A stretch of 64,000 nucleotides of DNA from Lactarius indigo. Its lineage: Eukaryota; Basidiomycota; Agaricomycetes; Russulales; Russulaceae. The stretch covers positions 3,100,001-3,164,000 of the forward strand of contig JAFKAC010000003.1 in the NCBI GenBank assembly GCA_025766275.1, in the 5' to 3' direction. The notes under the pieces are model-generated. The model searched no databases. It had not been told where the DNA came from and was given only the letters and a program-made list of their open reading frames with translations. Positions 47,601 to 59,800 of this stretch are shown piece after piece (position 1 is the stretch's first letter; each line of letters begins with the position of its first letter). A program made the position numbers and the translations under genes.

Positions 47601-48310
47601 GCAAAAAGGTATATCAGGTGAGGGCAGAAACGCCTTCGCAGAGATTCTTTGCGGACCTTGTCTTGAACCTTGCGAACCGGCGGCGGGCGCAAGTCGGCTA
47701 CCGGGCCCCGTGGTCGCTTGGGCTGCGAAGTGATCGAACCGACTACTGTAAGTTGACACGACTCGTCGGATGTCCTGTTCTGGTACCTAATTTCAAACTT
47801 TCTTTTTGACATCGTGCCGCATTGTAGCTTCCGAACTTGTTTCCTAATCCTAATTTCAGCGATGTTCGTCTTACGCGACCGCGTCGGCGCTTCGATGCGT
47901 CGATGCGTGCTGCGGAATGTGAACACTGAACAAAAAGGAGAAGAAAGATGTCCCTGCCTAATATGACTCGGCGTAATCTCTGATATTACCCTGGACTCCC
48001 TGGTAATAGGCTCTGGTATTCATATCCAAGGCATAGACCTTTTCAGGGAAGAAAGCCCTGCGAAAACATCAAAAATATTAATCCGCAGATGGAATACTAG
48101 TTGGTTTCTGACTGTGTCAGGAATCAAGTTGTCGAGCAAGACGTGGTCACTGGACTGGTTTCCTCTGAGCCAGGCGTTGCGTGGAAAACGACAAAACGAG
48201 CCTGAAATCTGCCCTAGGTCCTCCTATTCCTCCAAGGAACCGGTGCAGATCTCCCGAAATGGCGCTGTCCTAGTCTTCGTATTAATCTCCGAGCGACAAT
48301 GCTGTGAGCA
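44640..48310. repeat. Tandem duplicated unit, copy 1
   Basis: This ~3.6-kb segment matches 48930-52560 in the same orientation and order, at an offset of about 4.25-4.35 kb. Anchors visible by eye: 45125 matches 49424 (cacggttgatccaaca), 46129 matches 50478 (acacgcgatgttgccagaaa), 46503 matches 50853 (gtgtagctaact), and 47020 matches 51338 (gagcgcgtcg). Identity looks like roughly 65-80 percent with many small indels, so the event is old. Ends are approximate. No terminal repeats, target-site duplication or transposase were seen, so a mobile origin is not shown. Confidence 0.8.
44860..45950 (-). pseudogene. Unknown minus-strand gene remnant in copy 1
   Basis: Exon-like pieces in order on the minus strand match pieces in the second copy. 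They are MFNTNSTAQPSVSHDFSNRS (about 45840), TTLHESLITDGRNQGHGQSF (about 45650), a GNGTGN/GSDGYPSAS segment (about 45450) and SYCWINRAERDEVHMT (about 45110-45160), followed by GSSQEVSTGMIGPGDGDQMA. The frame breaks at least twice relative to copy 2 (near 45410 and 45175), and the C-rich run near 45220 may contribute. The protein is Asn/Ser/Gly/Pro-rich before the SYCWINRAERDEV block. I do not recognise it. It is a decayed gene, or an intact one with sequence errors. Confidence 0.5.
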
Positions 48311-48929
48311 CACAGCCCGCACTGTATTACCACGACTCCCCTACTGGTTCTCTGTGAGAGTCTGAGAGAGCAGGCGTATCAGCGGCACACTTGGGCAATT
48401 CGAAATCGTATTTTCCTCCTGGTCAAAAGCAACAACGTACGTCGTCGCTATCGAAGATTATCGTAGAGCTGTCAGCCTGGCACCGGTTACATTTAGTGAC
48501 GTTGGGAAATATCTTGCTTTTTGTTTCCATCTTGTTGATATACTACTAGCATCGCGGTTTCGGACCGTCCGTGTGTTTAGTGTTGCTGATTAACTACTGT
48601 CGTTTCTGTCATACGCCCAGTTGTCTCTTGTTATCGGCCCTCTTACTCGGTTTCCTTGTTGCCAAGTGAGTGCGGCACACGTTTGGCGCGACCATTGGTA
48701 CTCTCCGCCAATCTTTGGTTTTCCTTGTACGGCGGTCAGCGCGAATATTATGGTTTGCAATGTAAAGTACCACTCGTACGGTATACAGTATTGGTCTCTG
48801 TTTTTTCACATGTCTTCACCTTCGTTTTCTTCATCGTCTGATGCTCACGCTTTACGTGTTCCAAGTACTAGATTTTGTCCGAGTCGTTTATTTTGAGCTG
48901 GAGTCATGGTTGGTGGTGGGTTGTGCAAG
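48311..48929. other. Spacer between the two duplicated units
   Basis: About 620 bp with no counterpart that I can see in either unit. Frames of up to 91 codons show no motif. Confidence 0.4.
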
Positions 48930-51900
48930 GATGCGGTGTCCGACAAAGGCCACATTCTGGTGAGCATGTTCCGAGTCTGCCGCCCTGGTCCCACGGCGTA
49001 GTCCCGTGTCTACCCGGGTACAGGTCCAGCGCTATTACTGAGAGCCAACCGGCACCTGGCCGACTTCTCTGCCGAACCCTGTGCCACGAGGTTGAAGCCA
49101 TTGAGCAGGACGGTGGGCATCTTATCAATTCATCCCCAGCAGTCGTGAATGGTGCAATTATACTTCATTACGAACTTGAAAGCGTACACCGCTTCAAGTG
49201 CCAGGGTTGAGCGTAACAGGCGTGTAAACAGTGGAGCCACTTTCACCTGGCCAATCCCTTAGGGCACTATGTGATGGCTGTCATATCTCCAAGTGACTAC
49301 AAGGACGTCTGTAATTGGAACATCGTAATTGTACTAGTAAATGTGGCGATGTCACGGTGATCGCCGCTCCCAGTGCAATCATGCAGGTGGAGACCTCCTG
49401 AGAACTATCGTCATATGGACCTCGTCGCGCTCTGCACGGTTGATCCAACAATAAGAGTGCCAGACGGCAGCCCCCCCCTGAGAATTTGGGGTGGGATTCG
49501 CGCTCGCAGGGGGACGGTGGGGAAGGCTCGGGGTTGTGTAGCCACCGGGGACCGGGTTGGTGGTGGCAGCTGGGACTGGTGAGTACTCGCCATTAAACAT
49601 TCCCCAATGCTCACCTGCCTGCATGCCCTCAAAATGGGGCTATATAGAACCTGAGGAAACGGTCCTCACTGGCAGATCGTACGAAAAGCACGCTCACCGG
49701 CATGGGCTGGCCATATGTCGACGCTGACGGATACCCACTGGCATCACTCCCAAAAGAATTACCCGCGGCGTTTCCTGTGCTGTGCCCAGGGAACAAGCTG
49801 GCGCTGCCCCAGAAGTCGGTGTCCATAGGCAGAAGGGGAATAGGGTGTCCATAGGTGCCCCGCTACATTTTTTTCCCCAGTGATTAGCATTAATCGCCCC
49901 ACGCTGAGGACGTATCAGGCACTCACGGCGAGGGACTGGCCACGGCCTTGGCTTCGTGGGCCTGTTAGGAGATCCTCGTGAAGTGTGGCCTCAAGCTGTA
50001 ACCAGAGGGGAATATTGGAACTCATTTGCGGAGAAGTAGAGTAGGACCCACCTCAAGTGCAGACCTGGACGAGGGTGTATCGTTTGGAGTCCTCGAGTTC
50101 TGGTTGGAAGAATCGTGGCTGGCGGACGTGATTCGATATTGTGGTTGCCCAGTCGACTCCGAGTTGTTGAACATATCCGTACGGCGTCGAAGTTCTGATA
50201 CTAGTAAAGATACGCTCGAGGACCAACTGCACTTGACTTTTATACTACCAAACCGGCATAGAAATTGAATTGGAACAACAACAGTGTTGAACTTGAACAC
50301 GAGGCCACCGACGTATGCGGAAGAATAACGCCTTAAGACCTGTCGCATTTCCGATCACAAGTTCCAGTATCAGACAGCGTTGGAGCGAATAACTCTGGCC
50401 TCTCATTGAATGGGCACGAGGCGAGAGTGCGAAATCTCAACTCGAATGCATGGATCGCGGGTTGCACGAACCGAATACACGCGATGTTGCCAGAAAACGC
50501 AAAAAGAAAACAACTCCGCGTCCAGATCGGAGGCCCCAGACACAACCAGAGAAAAACCCCGGCAGAAAGAGCTTTTCCCCAAACCGGAAACTGTACAGTC
50601 ACGACCCCATGCGGCGTGCGTTAAGCAAGGCGTTAGGAATGAAATAAGCGAGGGCAAGGTCGGGATGAATTTGGCTTCAGACTTGAGCCACGTGATGTAC
50701 GGCGACAATTGTGCAGGTACTAGCAGGCGCAATCATGGTACGTGATCACTCAGCAGGAGTAGTATGCCGTTTCAGAGCTGCAGGATACAAGTGGTTATGG
50801 GTTCCCAGGTCCTAGGTAGTTTTTTAGGTCTAATATGTTGTCGTAATTTAAGTGTAGCTAACTGAAAGTAAAGCTGGTCAGGGTCTATCGTTTGTGTCAC
50901 TTTTCGGCGCCGTCGGCTGGGATTTTGCAAAGTGCCTAGCGAACGCCCAGGTGAAGACTTGCTGCCGTGGTCGTTCGGAAGGAACTTGATTAATCCTGAT
51001 TACAGTAATCTGGTTCAGCCCGATGGCGTTCACCCGATCTCGCCAGATCGCCGGGCGAGCGCAAGGGCGAGCGACTTGGCAGAGCAAGGTCTAGCTTCCG
51101 GCCGGTAAGTTCGCAATGATAACAAAGTATTAATTACAGTGGTGTACAACTGGCGTGTACATGTGGCACGAAGTTACCTCGTTTCTTTTACTGTATCATT
51201 CTTGGTATCATTTAATTTCGTCTAATTGTGGCCAAACCAACCGACGGCCCACCTCGCTTAGCACCTATCGGCGTACTGGTTTGTGCCACCATCGCCATCT
51301 TGGCCACTACGGTCCTTTGAACCTTCCGAAAAGCTGTTGTAGTGGAGCGCGTCGTATCGTGGTTCTGCAATTCGACACAGGCATTTTCATGGCCTGGACC
51401 CTCTTGTCGCAAAGAAAGAAACTGGAAGCCTGAATACTCTCAGGTCCCGTGAACAAGCCCGTGGAACCCGTTCGCCTCAGACTCCACGCGACCGACGGGG
51501 CTCGCCAAGGACAGGCTGCGGTGCAACAACACAGATCTACGTTACCTTTCTTACTATCTGACGTCTTGGGGCAGTTGGTCACGACGGATAATGAATCTAT
51601 GAGGGTACTTGTTGTTCCCAAATGCCATGATCATTATGACAACAATAGATGCCGACTCGAGGCTTTAATGGCAGTCCATTTCCACTAAGTTGTTATCCTG
51701 GACGAGCTTTTCATCTCAGAGTTCGGCACGTGGAACTCAGATCCGGTAGGGTGGGATTTAATGCACGCGACGCGGATGCGCCGAATCTCCAATATCAAGC
51801 CGCATGTTGGCGGCAGGGCATCAATTACTAGATGTTCTACCTCCTCCTACGTGCGTCTGCACGTTTCGCTCGGATCACGTCCCCCTTCCAGAAGAGCGTG

Positions 51901-52560
51901 AAGGCAGAGAGCGTTTAGGGCAAGGCATCTTACGTTGGGTTCGCAAATGGATCCGCAACATTTTGGGGCGTGCTGACAACCCTACAGTCCCGCCTTTTGC
52001 AAACTGGCGTGTGGACATAACGTGCCAACAGGGACTGGTCGCTTAGGGTCGCGAAGCGATCAGCCACCAATCGAATGCCCTATCTTGGTACCCAGTTTGT
52101 ACCCAATCTTCTTTACATCGTGCCAGTTGCCAACCCTTGTGACTTCCTAGTTCATCCAAGACCGCGATTGTGCTTCGAAGTGTGTCATGAAGATTCTAAA
52201 TCAAAGAACAGAGAAAAATTCCTTGCTCACAGTAATTTAACTGGCACCGGCATTCCGAGTCATCGCCATACACCACCCGGGGATGGATCGTTTCCAGGGA
52301 ACGAAGCCCTGGGGTTTGTATTCGAAGAACCAAAATATAAATCGGCGGATGGAATAGTTATTTTCTGACTGAGTCGTACTCCAGCAAGTGATTTTCTGGG
52401 CTAGTTTCTTCAAGCTTAACGTTGGGTGTAGTACGACAAAGCAAGCCCGACATCTGTCCTAGGACCTCCTATTTCTCCATAAGACTATAAATTGGCGCTG
52501 TCCCAATCGTTATGCATCATGCCTGATCTCCGAACTAATTGCGCCGATACCGACAGATAC
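48930..52560. repeat. Tandem duplicated unit, copy 2
   Basis: The direct-repeat partner of 44640-48310. The match begins near 48980 (ccctggtccca ... gtgtctaccc against 44760 ccctagtccca ... tgtctacacg). It runs to about 52550, where cctaggacctcctatttctc parallels 48214 cctaggtcctcctattcctc. It holds the same order of exon-like pieces on the minus strand and the same plus-strand low-complexity block rich in Arg/Lys/Pro (about 50450-50600). Confidence 0.8.
49130..50350 (-). pseudogene. Unknown minus-strand gene, copy 2 (partly open)
   Basis: The pieces on the minus strand are NNSESTGQPQYRITSASHDS with SRTPNDTPSSRSALE (about 50060-50200), TLHEDLLTGPRSQGRGQSLA (about 49930-49990), PGHSTGNAAGNSFGSDASGY with PSASTYGQPMPV (about 49690-49800), and an 81-codon open stretch at 49379-49624. 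The last contains PVPGGYTT and AVWHSYCWINRAERDEVHMT. Plausible GT-AG borders separate them (for example GTGAGT after SLAV). The frame differs from copy 1 just after the HMT block because of small indels. It may still be a gene. Function unknown. Confidence 0.5.
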
Positions 52561-53152
52561 CGGGAGTGCCCTCAGGTCAGAATGCGCATTCCCCACCACC
52601 TCAAGCGCTCGGGACGACGGTCATGCGAACGACAGACATAGATTCTAGGATCATAGCTACGCCTCTTCATCCGGAAAGGACGTGTTCACCAAGCTATGCA
52701 TGAACTCGTTTTTTCATACCTGGGAGAGAAGGTAGTCGCCGTGCACGAGAGCACAGGACACCACGGAATTCGATCCATAGAAATCAGGAATTCCGCGGAC
52801 GTTCTTCTCTAGGATCCTAGGGATGTGTAATCACAAACACGCTTCTTGAACGAATGGCATGAAACGGCTCCAAGTGGAGCGCAATTGGTTTCAGCCCATC
52901 GTGCATCACGCCCGGTAGCCAGTACAAAGATGGTGTGAGTGGAGAATCGGAGTGAAGACTGTTCTCGCGCGGATGAAGGGGGGCTTCAGGCGTGATGGAT
53001 GGTTTCCTTTGGAATTTAACGCGATGATGATAACAGTAAAAGGTGTGGTGATAGTGGGGGTTCTGATTGCAGCGCCCTGCGTACCTGACTAGGACTTTCT
53101 AGGAGGCACACTAGCTTAATTTGCCACAAGAGGTACGATTAAGAAGAGAATA
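52561..53152. other. Intergenic, no gene seen
   Basis: Lies between the end of the duplicated unit and the BCP1 stop codon. Short frames only. Confidence 0.4.
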
Positions 53153-54169
53153 TTAGGACGACTGAAGAAACGTGGCCGCAAGATTAGGGATAAGCTGTGG
53201 AAGCTTGTCCACAGGAAGCAGAATCAGGCGACCTCCTTGCTCCAGTCCAAAAGACTCTTTTTCACGTGGAAGTGCGTTGGACAACGAAAAATCGAGTGAG
53301 TGGGAAGCAAGCTTTTGAATACAGTTCAGTGAGGTCAGCCACGTACCTGAGGGCGTAGGTCAAGCACGGCTTACCTCTTGGATGTATTGGTCCTCGTGGT
53401 GAAACGAAAACGCGCCCCCGGCAGAAGGCGCGATCTGTGCTCCCTTTCGACGTTTCTGCTGCTGGAACTGCGCCGCTTCTGCCTCTTCTTCGGACAGAGT
53501 AAACGTCCGCGAGATCACCAATAGATGGCTGAAATGATAGGGTTCGCCATCGTCACATGCCCATTGGATTTCGTCTACGAGCATGCGATACATGTGTGGA
53601 ACGATTTCCACTGGCATATTCACAAGGCGTTCGCTGAAAATGAATCCGAGATGAGATGACGCGTTGGAAGAGAGAATACGCTGCAGTGTTTGGTGTAGGG
53701 AGGGGTCGGCTTCAGATTTTGAAAGGATGTACTCCGTTAAAGCTTTTATTGAGGGGTTATCCTGAGACGCAGCTGGCTGGTGAGATATGTGGACCGAAAA
53801 GAATGACAGACAAAAGGACCTTGTGGATATGCATATTGAGCACGGTAAGAAAGGCATATGGGTCACTCTCCCTGCCGTCAGTTTTTACGGTGGTTCCGAC
53901 AAGGGGCTGCGATAGAATGAGCTCTGCCAGCAAATGAGGTCTGAAAATATCCGCATCCGCTTGGAAGAGCTGTCCGATGAGGCGCTTGAGAGCGACGAAG
54001 TCTATGTCTGGGTTGGGATCAAAAAACTCGAAGTCGACCTGGACGCGACCCTACTGAATAAGTAAGTTTTAGAGGGCACCACTTACTGGAGGTTGAAACA
54101 ACAGTGACAGACCGGCTCTGTTTCGCTGCCCACTTCTTCCTCTTCGTCGGTTTGTTTTCTCTTTGACAT
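53153..54169 (-). CDS. BCP1: Bcp1/BCCIP-family nuclear export and uL14 chaperone protein
   Basis: Bcp1 is an essential yeast protein that escorts ribosomal protein Rpl23/uL14 and promotes export of the Mss4 kinase. Exons are 54169-54113, 54050-53820, 53761-53375 and 53311-53153; phases agree and the product is 277 aa (283 in yeast). The N-terminus is acidic (MSKRKQTDEEEEVGSETEP). The core is VDFEFFDPNPDIDFVALKRL, ELILSQPLVGTTVKTDGRES and DPYAFLTVLNMHIHK, then NPSIKALTEYIL, FIFSERLVNMPVEIVPHMYR and EPYHFSHLLVISRTF. The C-terminus is FSFHHEDQYIQE then ALPREKESFGLEQGGRLIL. The first intron uses a GTCTGT donor and is the least certain junction. Divergent from PUT1, with 202 bp between the starts. 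Confidence 0.92.
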
Positions 54170-54371
54170 CCCTCAGGTTTTCGATAAGTGCTACGGTTCG
54201 GAACTCGGAACAAGACTGATCGATTAGGGTTACTCGCCAATCCGGACATCTACGTAACCATCGCTAGTTACAGTAGCTTCAAGTTGTTCCGACGGCGAGT
54301 ATGGTTCCATTACTATTTAAACTGTTTATCATGTCCTCGTCCTCGCCTACCCCGCTCTTTCCTCGCATCTC
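54170..54371. promoter_or_regulatory. Shared BCP1/PUT1 divergent promoter
   Basis: 202 bp separate the two start codons. The PUT1-proximal half is pyrimidine-rich (54325-54365), typical of fungal leaders. No specific operator was identified. Confidence 0.4.
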
Positions 54372-56395
54372 ATGCTAGCTCAATCACTTAAGCGACCGGC
54401 TCTCGTCAGACGCATAACACACTTTCCACGACGGTGCTATGGAGGTTCTCAGAGCTTTTCGGCAAGAACCCTTCGTCCTTCACGGATCTCAATAGCAGGC
54501 AGCGGGGTGTTGGCCGCCTCCTTCGTACTGGGTTATACTGTCTACACAGACGTTTCACCGCCTTCTACGGAGCGTACGCCCACTCCGCTATCCAAACTTG
54601 TAACATCGTATGTTGTCTACTCCCTGTGTTCCATCCCTGGGCTCGTCGACGCTTCTCCCACTTTACTCGCCTTTTGCACCTCCGTCCCTGGTCTACGGCA
54701 GCTTACTGAGGCCTTCGTACGGGCTACGTTCTTCACACAGGTTGCACCTACATACTCAATTCTCAGGGCGGCGATGCTGACCTTAAGAAACCGTTGTTTA
54801 ACAGTTTGTTGGTGGCAGCACCGCACTTTCATGCATACCACTGATACGTCAGCTCCGTGCGGAGAATAAGGGTGCACTATTTGCGTATAGCGTGGAAGCC
54901 GACGCGGACGAGGCGACTGGTGGGGCTTCGCTCTCTGCGTGAACCGGTGCACAAACAGCATCGTCCAGGAGATGATCCGTTCCATTAATGTCGCAGCTGA
55001 CTTTGAAGATTCCCGAGCATATGCTGACGAAAGCTCCGGCCGAAGGACATGGGTCGCCATCAAGTTGGTAAGTCTCTTTGATGTTAACATTGGAAGCCAC
55101 GTAACCAAGACGTGTCACTTTATGCACGCAGAGCGCCCTCTTACCCAACCCGAACACGCTACTTCATCTATCGGCGCATCTTTCTTCGCATCATGCAACC
55201 GACCCTATGCTATTTCCTGGTTGTCCACGTACAGACGACCTCGCGGTCCTCAGGTCGAATAATGACCTCCCGTCTAGTTCGCCACTTACAGCACAGGACC
55301 TAGTCGATTTACGCGAACTCCTCGTCGACCTCAATCGTATTTGTAGTCGTGCGAGAGAACGAAATGTGCGCCTCATCGTGGACGCCGAGTATAGTTGGTA
55401 CCAGGCGAGTTCGACTTGTTGTTTCACCCAGACCTCTTTCATGTTTATCTTGTTTCGTAGCCTGCTATTGATTCGATTTCCTTGTCACTGATGCGCGAAT
55501 ATAACAAACACCCACCCTCGTCTTCGCGCTGGATTTCGCATTTACTTTCTCGTCCAGCACACCCTATATCACCACCGTTGATCTATGTGACGTTCCAAGC
55601 CTACCTTCGCCGGTAAGTTCATGTTTTCTCCATCTTCATTCGGAATTCCAGATGGTATCAATGTGCAGGACGCCTGAATATCTTGTTCGATCCCTTAAAG
55701 ACGCAACCTCTCACCACTACGCTCTCGGTGTCAAACTTGTCCGTGGTGCTTACCATGAGCAGGAAGCTCAGCCCGACTCCCCTTCCCTCCCCCTCACTGC
55801 CCACGTGTCCTGGCCGCCGGTCTTCTTGAATAAGGCAGATACAGACAGGTGCTATGACGCCGCTGCTGGTGAGCTGGTGCGGGCGGTAGCCAACTCGGAC
55901 GGATCTGGGCCAAGGGTGGGCGTGCTTTTCGGTTCGCATAATGCGGTGAGCTGCGCGAAGGTGTTGGATGCTCTCGTTGATGTGGGTCTCGCCACGCACG
56001 AGAAGGACGGCACTGTGAGAGTGGATGACGTCGTTCGCGGAGCGTGTCGCACTCGCTCAACTTTACGGTATGTTGATCAACCCTGAAGTTCATGTGACGT
56101 ACGACGTTGATTGGGTATGTGTGGTTCATAAGGTATGAGCGACACTCTCACAGACCGCCTCGCTGCGTCAGTCAGAACTCGCGCACCTTTCGTTATTAAG
56201 TACGTGCCGTATGGAGCGCTTTCCGAGGTATGCCCTCCTATTTCCCGACAACGTCGAACCCTGCTAAGCAGTTTTTAGGTGATGCCGTACCTCTCCCGAC
56301 GTGCCATTGAGAACAAGTCCATCCTTGGCAACGGCCACGCTGCAGTGGAACGAAAGCAGGCATTTGATGCTATCTGGCGACATTTCTTTGGTTAA
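54372..56395 (+). CDS. PUT1: Mitochondrial proline dehydrogenase, frame broken in three places
   Basis: FAD-dependent proline dehydrogenase, the first step of proline catabolism, in the mitochondrial inner membrane. Exons are 54372-54740, 54805-55067, 55132-55404, 55461-55612, 55669-56067, 56133-56227 and 56279-56395. The N-terminus is Arg/Ser-rich (MLAQSLKRPALVRRITHFPR), like a mitochondrial presequence. Conserved blocks are FFTQFVGG, NKGALFAYSVEAD, RTWVAIKL, VRLIVDAEYSWYQPAID, MREYNKHPP, YVTFQAYLRRTPEYL, YALGVKLVRGAYH, ERVALAQLYGM, PFVIKYVPYG and MPYLSRRAIENKS. Exon 2 carries two extra bases (GGGG at 54922-54925; near 54953-54960) and exon 5 one extra base (near 56039). Removing these would restore family sequence; as given, translation stops at about 54952. 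Intron 55405-55460 fits only as GC-AG. Confidence 0.85.
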
Positions 56396-56806
56396 AGACA
56401 ACTGTTGGGGCACTAACTTGGTGGAATTAGTTTAGCTACAAGGACGACGAGGCGGTCATTACCGTATACCAGGCCTTAATCTATGGCCTAGATGGGTCTT
56501 AATTTTTCAGTAAATAGTGGATCATCGACCGGAACTAGGCAGGAGCTTATAGTCGTATATGTATGCGGTGTTCGTTGAGAGTAGTCTCCGGGCTTTTCAC
56601 AATAATGACACGGTTTGATAAGGAGTTACCATTTCAAGAGAAAACAATAAGACGTAGCGAAGAGCCGAGAGAAGGTTTCCTGCATTAGTTACTGTACATT
56701 CTGTGCTGCACGGGAACCGAAAAAGTACAATAACACCACTACCAGTTGTGTTCAGATGCAATGTGAGTTTAGTCATATACGTGCAACGCTGCCACACTTC
56801 TGTCCC
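56396..56806. other. Convergent intergenic gap, no gene seen
   Basis: The 3' flanks of PUT1 and CAND1 meet here; only short frames are present. Confidence 0.4.
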
Positions 56807-59800
56807 TTATGAACCAACAAGCTCGTTCAACTCGTTACGCCATTCACTCTTCTTTAGCTCGGCCACCCATGCATCGAACCTCGGGGCGGAACCCGTGCCG
56901 GCAATCTTACTGAGCGCCGCGACAGCACGGAGTGTGCTCCTCTGAAGCTCGGCCGCGCGTTCCAGGTCTTGCTTGACCGTGTCCTTGCCGACCGTCGGCC
57001 CTTTCATACTGGCCTCGAGTAGCGGCGTGGCCTCACCCAGACGCTGCGCGACCGCGGTCGGTGCAAGCGGCGCGAGGCGGAAGAGGATCATGTGACAAAT
57101 GACCTTGATCTCGTCCGACACGTCTGCGAGCCCGACGAGGACGTGCGTGAGCAGCTCATTCAGGTCAAGTTTCGTCAAGGACGTGTCCAGCTGTAATTAT
57201 TATGAGCGCCGGTAAGCAGACCCCTTGAGAACGGCGAAACGGACCAGGGTGTAGAGCGTCTCGTATGCGGTCTTACGCGCTTCGAGACCATCGTCGACCT
57301 TGTGCTGCCACGGACCCATTTGCACGGTACGGACGAGTTCTGGTCGCATAGTTGTCTCGCGGTACAACGCGGGGAGCAACGTGTGTAAGTGATCGCGCAG
57401 AAGGTGGGTCTTCGTTCGGGCTGCAGCATTGAAAACGCTCAAGGCAAGTTGGCGCACGTTCTACAAAGATATTGCGTTAAGCCAGAAACAAACCGCTTTC
57501 CAGGGTTAATCACCAGTTCCATATCATCCATGAGCGAGAGGAAGTCGAGGATGTATGGGGCCAGAACCTCGTCAAAGGCGGAAGATGAGTCAACAAAAGT
57601 GTATCTGATCGCGGACAGAACTGTTGCGCGAGTAGCGGCGTTAGGATCACGGATGCGGGCCTGTAACAATCGTGAGACTGCATCAGTAATGATTCACTGT
57701 GCGTGCGTACGTGAACCTGCGGTAGGTATCGCGCAGGGTGAGTGGTGATAAGTTTGCCAATGCAAGCAGCAGCGACACCGCGTGAGCTCTCATCTGCGCT
57801 TTCGGAGTTTTCGAAGAGCGGAGCCCACAGCGTGTCCGCAAGGTTCTCTAAATGACTTGTGGATGTGTGTGTTACTACTTCTTTCAACGCATGTAGCGCA
57901 AGTAGTCGTTTGGAGTCGTCTTGCTTAACGAGTTGGACGATAAAAGGAAGGAACAAATGAAGGTTGCCAATCGCAATATTACCTGCCAACTAAACACGAT
58001 GAGATCGGGGTAGCAATTGGCATTGGAAAACGCTAGACCTGCAGCGAAAGCTGCCGCCGTCCTAATATCTTCTTGGTCCGACGCAAAGAACTCGATAGCG
58101 ACATCGAAGACGTCATGTTGAGGGGACATATCACTGGGTACGCGTCAGTAATTGCTAGATCTTTAATTGAGCCTAGCGTACATAAAGCGACCAATTTCCC
58201 CGAGTATTAAGAGAGACAAAGAGAGCTCTCGTACATTTGAACGTTTCTGCGAATAATCATTTAGGTTGGTGTATCCTGACCAGTAGCATAGAAAGACCTT
58301 GAGATTTTTTGAAAACTCAGCGATTACGCCAGCTGCGATTACTTGATGGCTCTTGACGATTTGAGCAACGCATTTCGCAACATTAGGGAATGACACGTCC
58401 CCTTTGGGCTGTTCTGGGACATTTCTAGTAAGTGAGCTCACAACGTGCGTCGCTATTTGGAAATCTGCCTCAACGAGCGCCGCGAAAAACGCCAGCACTG
58501 AATCAAGCGCAGCACCAGAGGTAAGAGGTGAGCAAGAGATGCCGTAGACATCCGTCAACACTTCACGCTCAACCTCTGGGAAGGTAGATTTGGGTGAAAG
58601 TTGTAATAGTAGCGCAAAGAGGGAAAGTGCGTGTGACTGGAGTGAGATATCGGTAGTTGAGACGTATGACTTGAGTTGGGGGATCAGAATGCGTAACAAA
58701 TCAGCTGGCACGCCGCGCTCGTATCTGTCAACTGTGAGTGGTCAACAACCAAAGCCGTCATACAAAGGACACACCTTGAGAGAAGCACCGACAAACAATC
58801 GAAAACTTCAGCTTTGCCGGCCCTTCCGTTCTTCGTGAGCAATTTGGTTGCCCAGTCTACGCAGCCGTTGACCCACTGCTCCGTAACATCGGCTTCGCGT
58901 GCGACGCGAGAGACAACCTTAACTGCGCCCTCCGTGCGGCCGGTGGCGCGACAGACATGTTCCCACTCTTGGCCGTCCTTGGCTTGCACGGTATCCGGCG
59001 CGTTTATCCACAGGTCTCCTATGATGTCCTCCGCACATGAGCGTACTTCTGCATCAGTTACATGGTTTGCAAGGCGCGTGATAGCCTCTTGATATACCAA
59101 TTCAACCCAGTCTTGGCTTTTTACGGGTTTAAGTGCCCCAAGCAAGGCGGAAAATGCCTTGAATGCCTCAGACGCAACGCGTGGGTGCTTCTCGCCAAGA
59201 TTCTTGACGAGGACAGGAGTCAACACTGGCAGAGAGTTCGTGAACGTGGGCGGAGGGTGTGAGGCAAAGAATGAAGAGGTAAATTGCAGGCAAGAGATGT
59301 GCAGCGTTGAATTAGATGTCGACGGAGGCTGTGAAAGGATGGTTTTGGATATAGAAACAATCAAGCCAGTTTGCCCCGAGAGCGAACCAGGAAGCACTTG
59401 CAGCAGAGTATGAAGAAGTCCAAAGCCAGCTTGCAAAGTCCCACTGGGTGTTCTTGGGGACTTCAACTGGTTCAAAAGGACCTTTGCCAACGTAGGAACC
59501 TGAGACTGTAAAAGGGAGTACGCTGTCTCCTCGGTGCCTGACCCATCTGGAGCCCGTTTCCGCTTTACGCCGACCGCATCCCTGGATTGAGATCCTGCAC
59601 CATACAGCCTAGTTTGTGTGAGAAGGGTGACATAGGTCGCCCACACCTCCAATCGTACAGTTTCTTCGCGATCACCGAACCGGGAAATAAGGACCGGAGA
59701 CACCTCCTGATATAGAAGGACCAATAACTCCGGCCGAGTTGCGATGATTGCTGCTAAGAGTTTCGTAGCAGAGCGACGAATTTTGTAGGACTGGTCCTCC

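Noticed and set aside
44640..52560. Idea that the duplicated unit is a transposon
   Set aside because: I saw no terminal inverted or direct repeats, target-site duplication, transposase or reverse transcriptase, and only two copies in the window.
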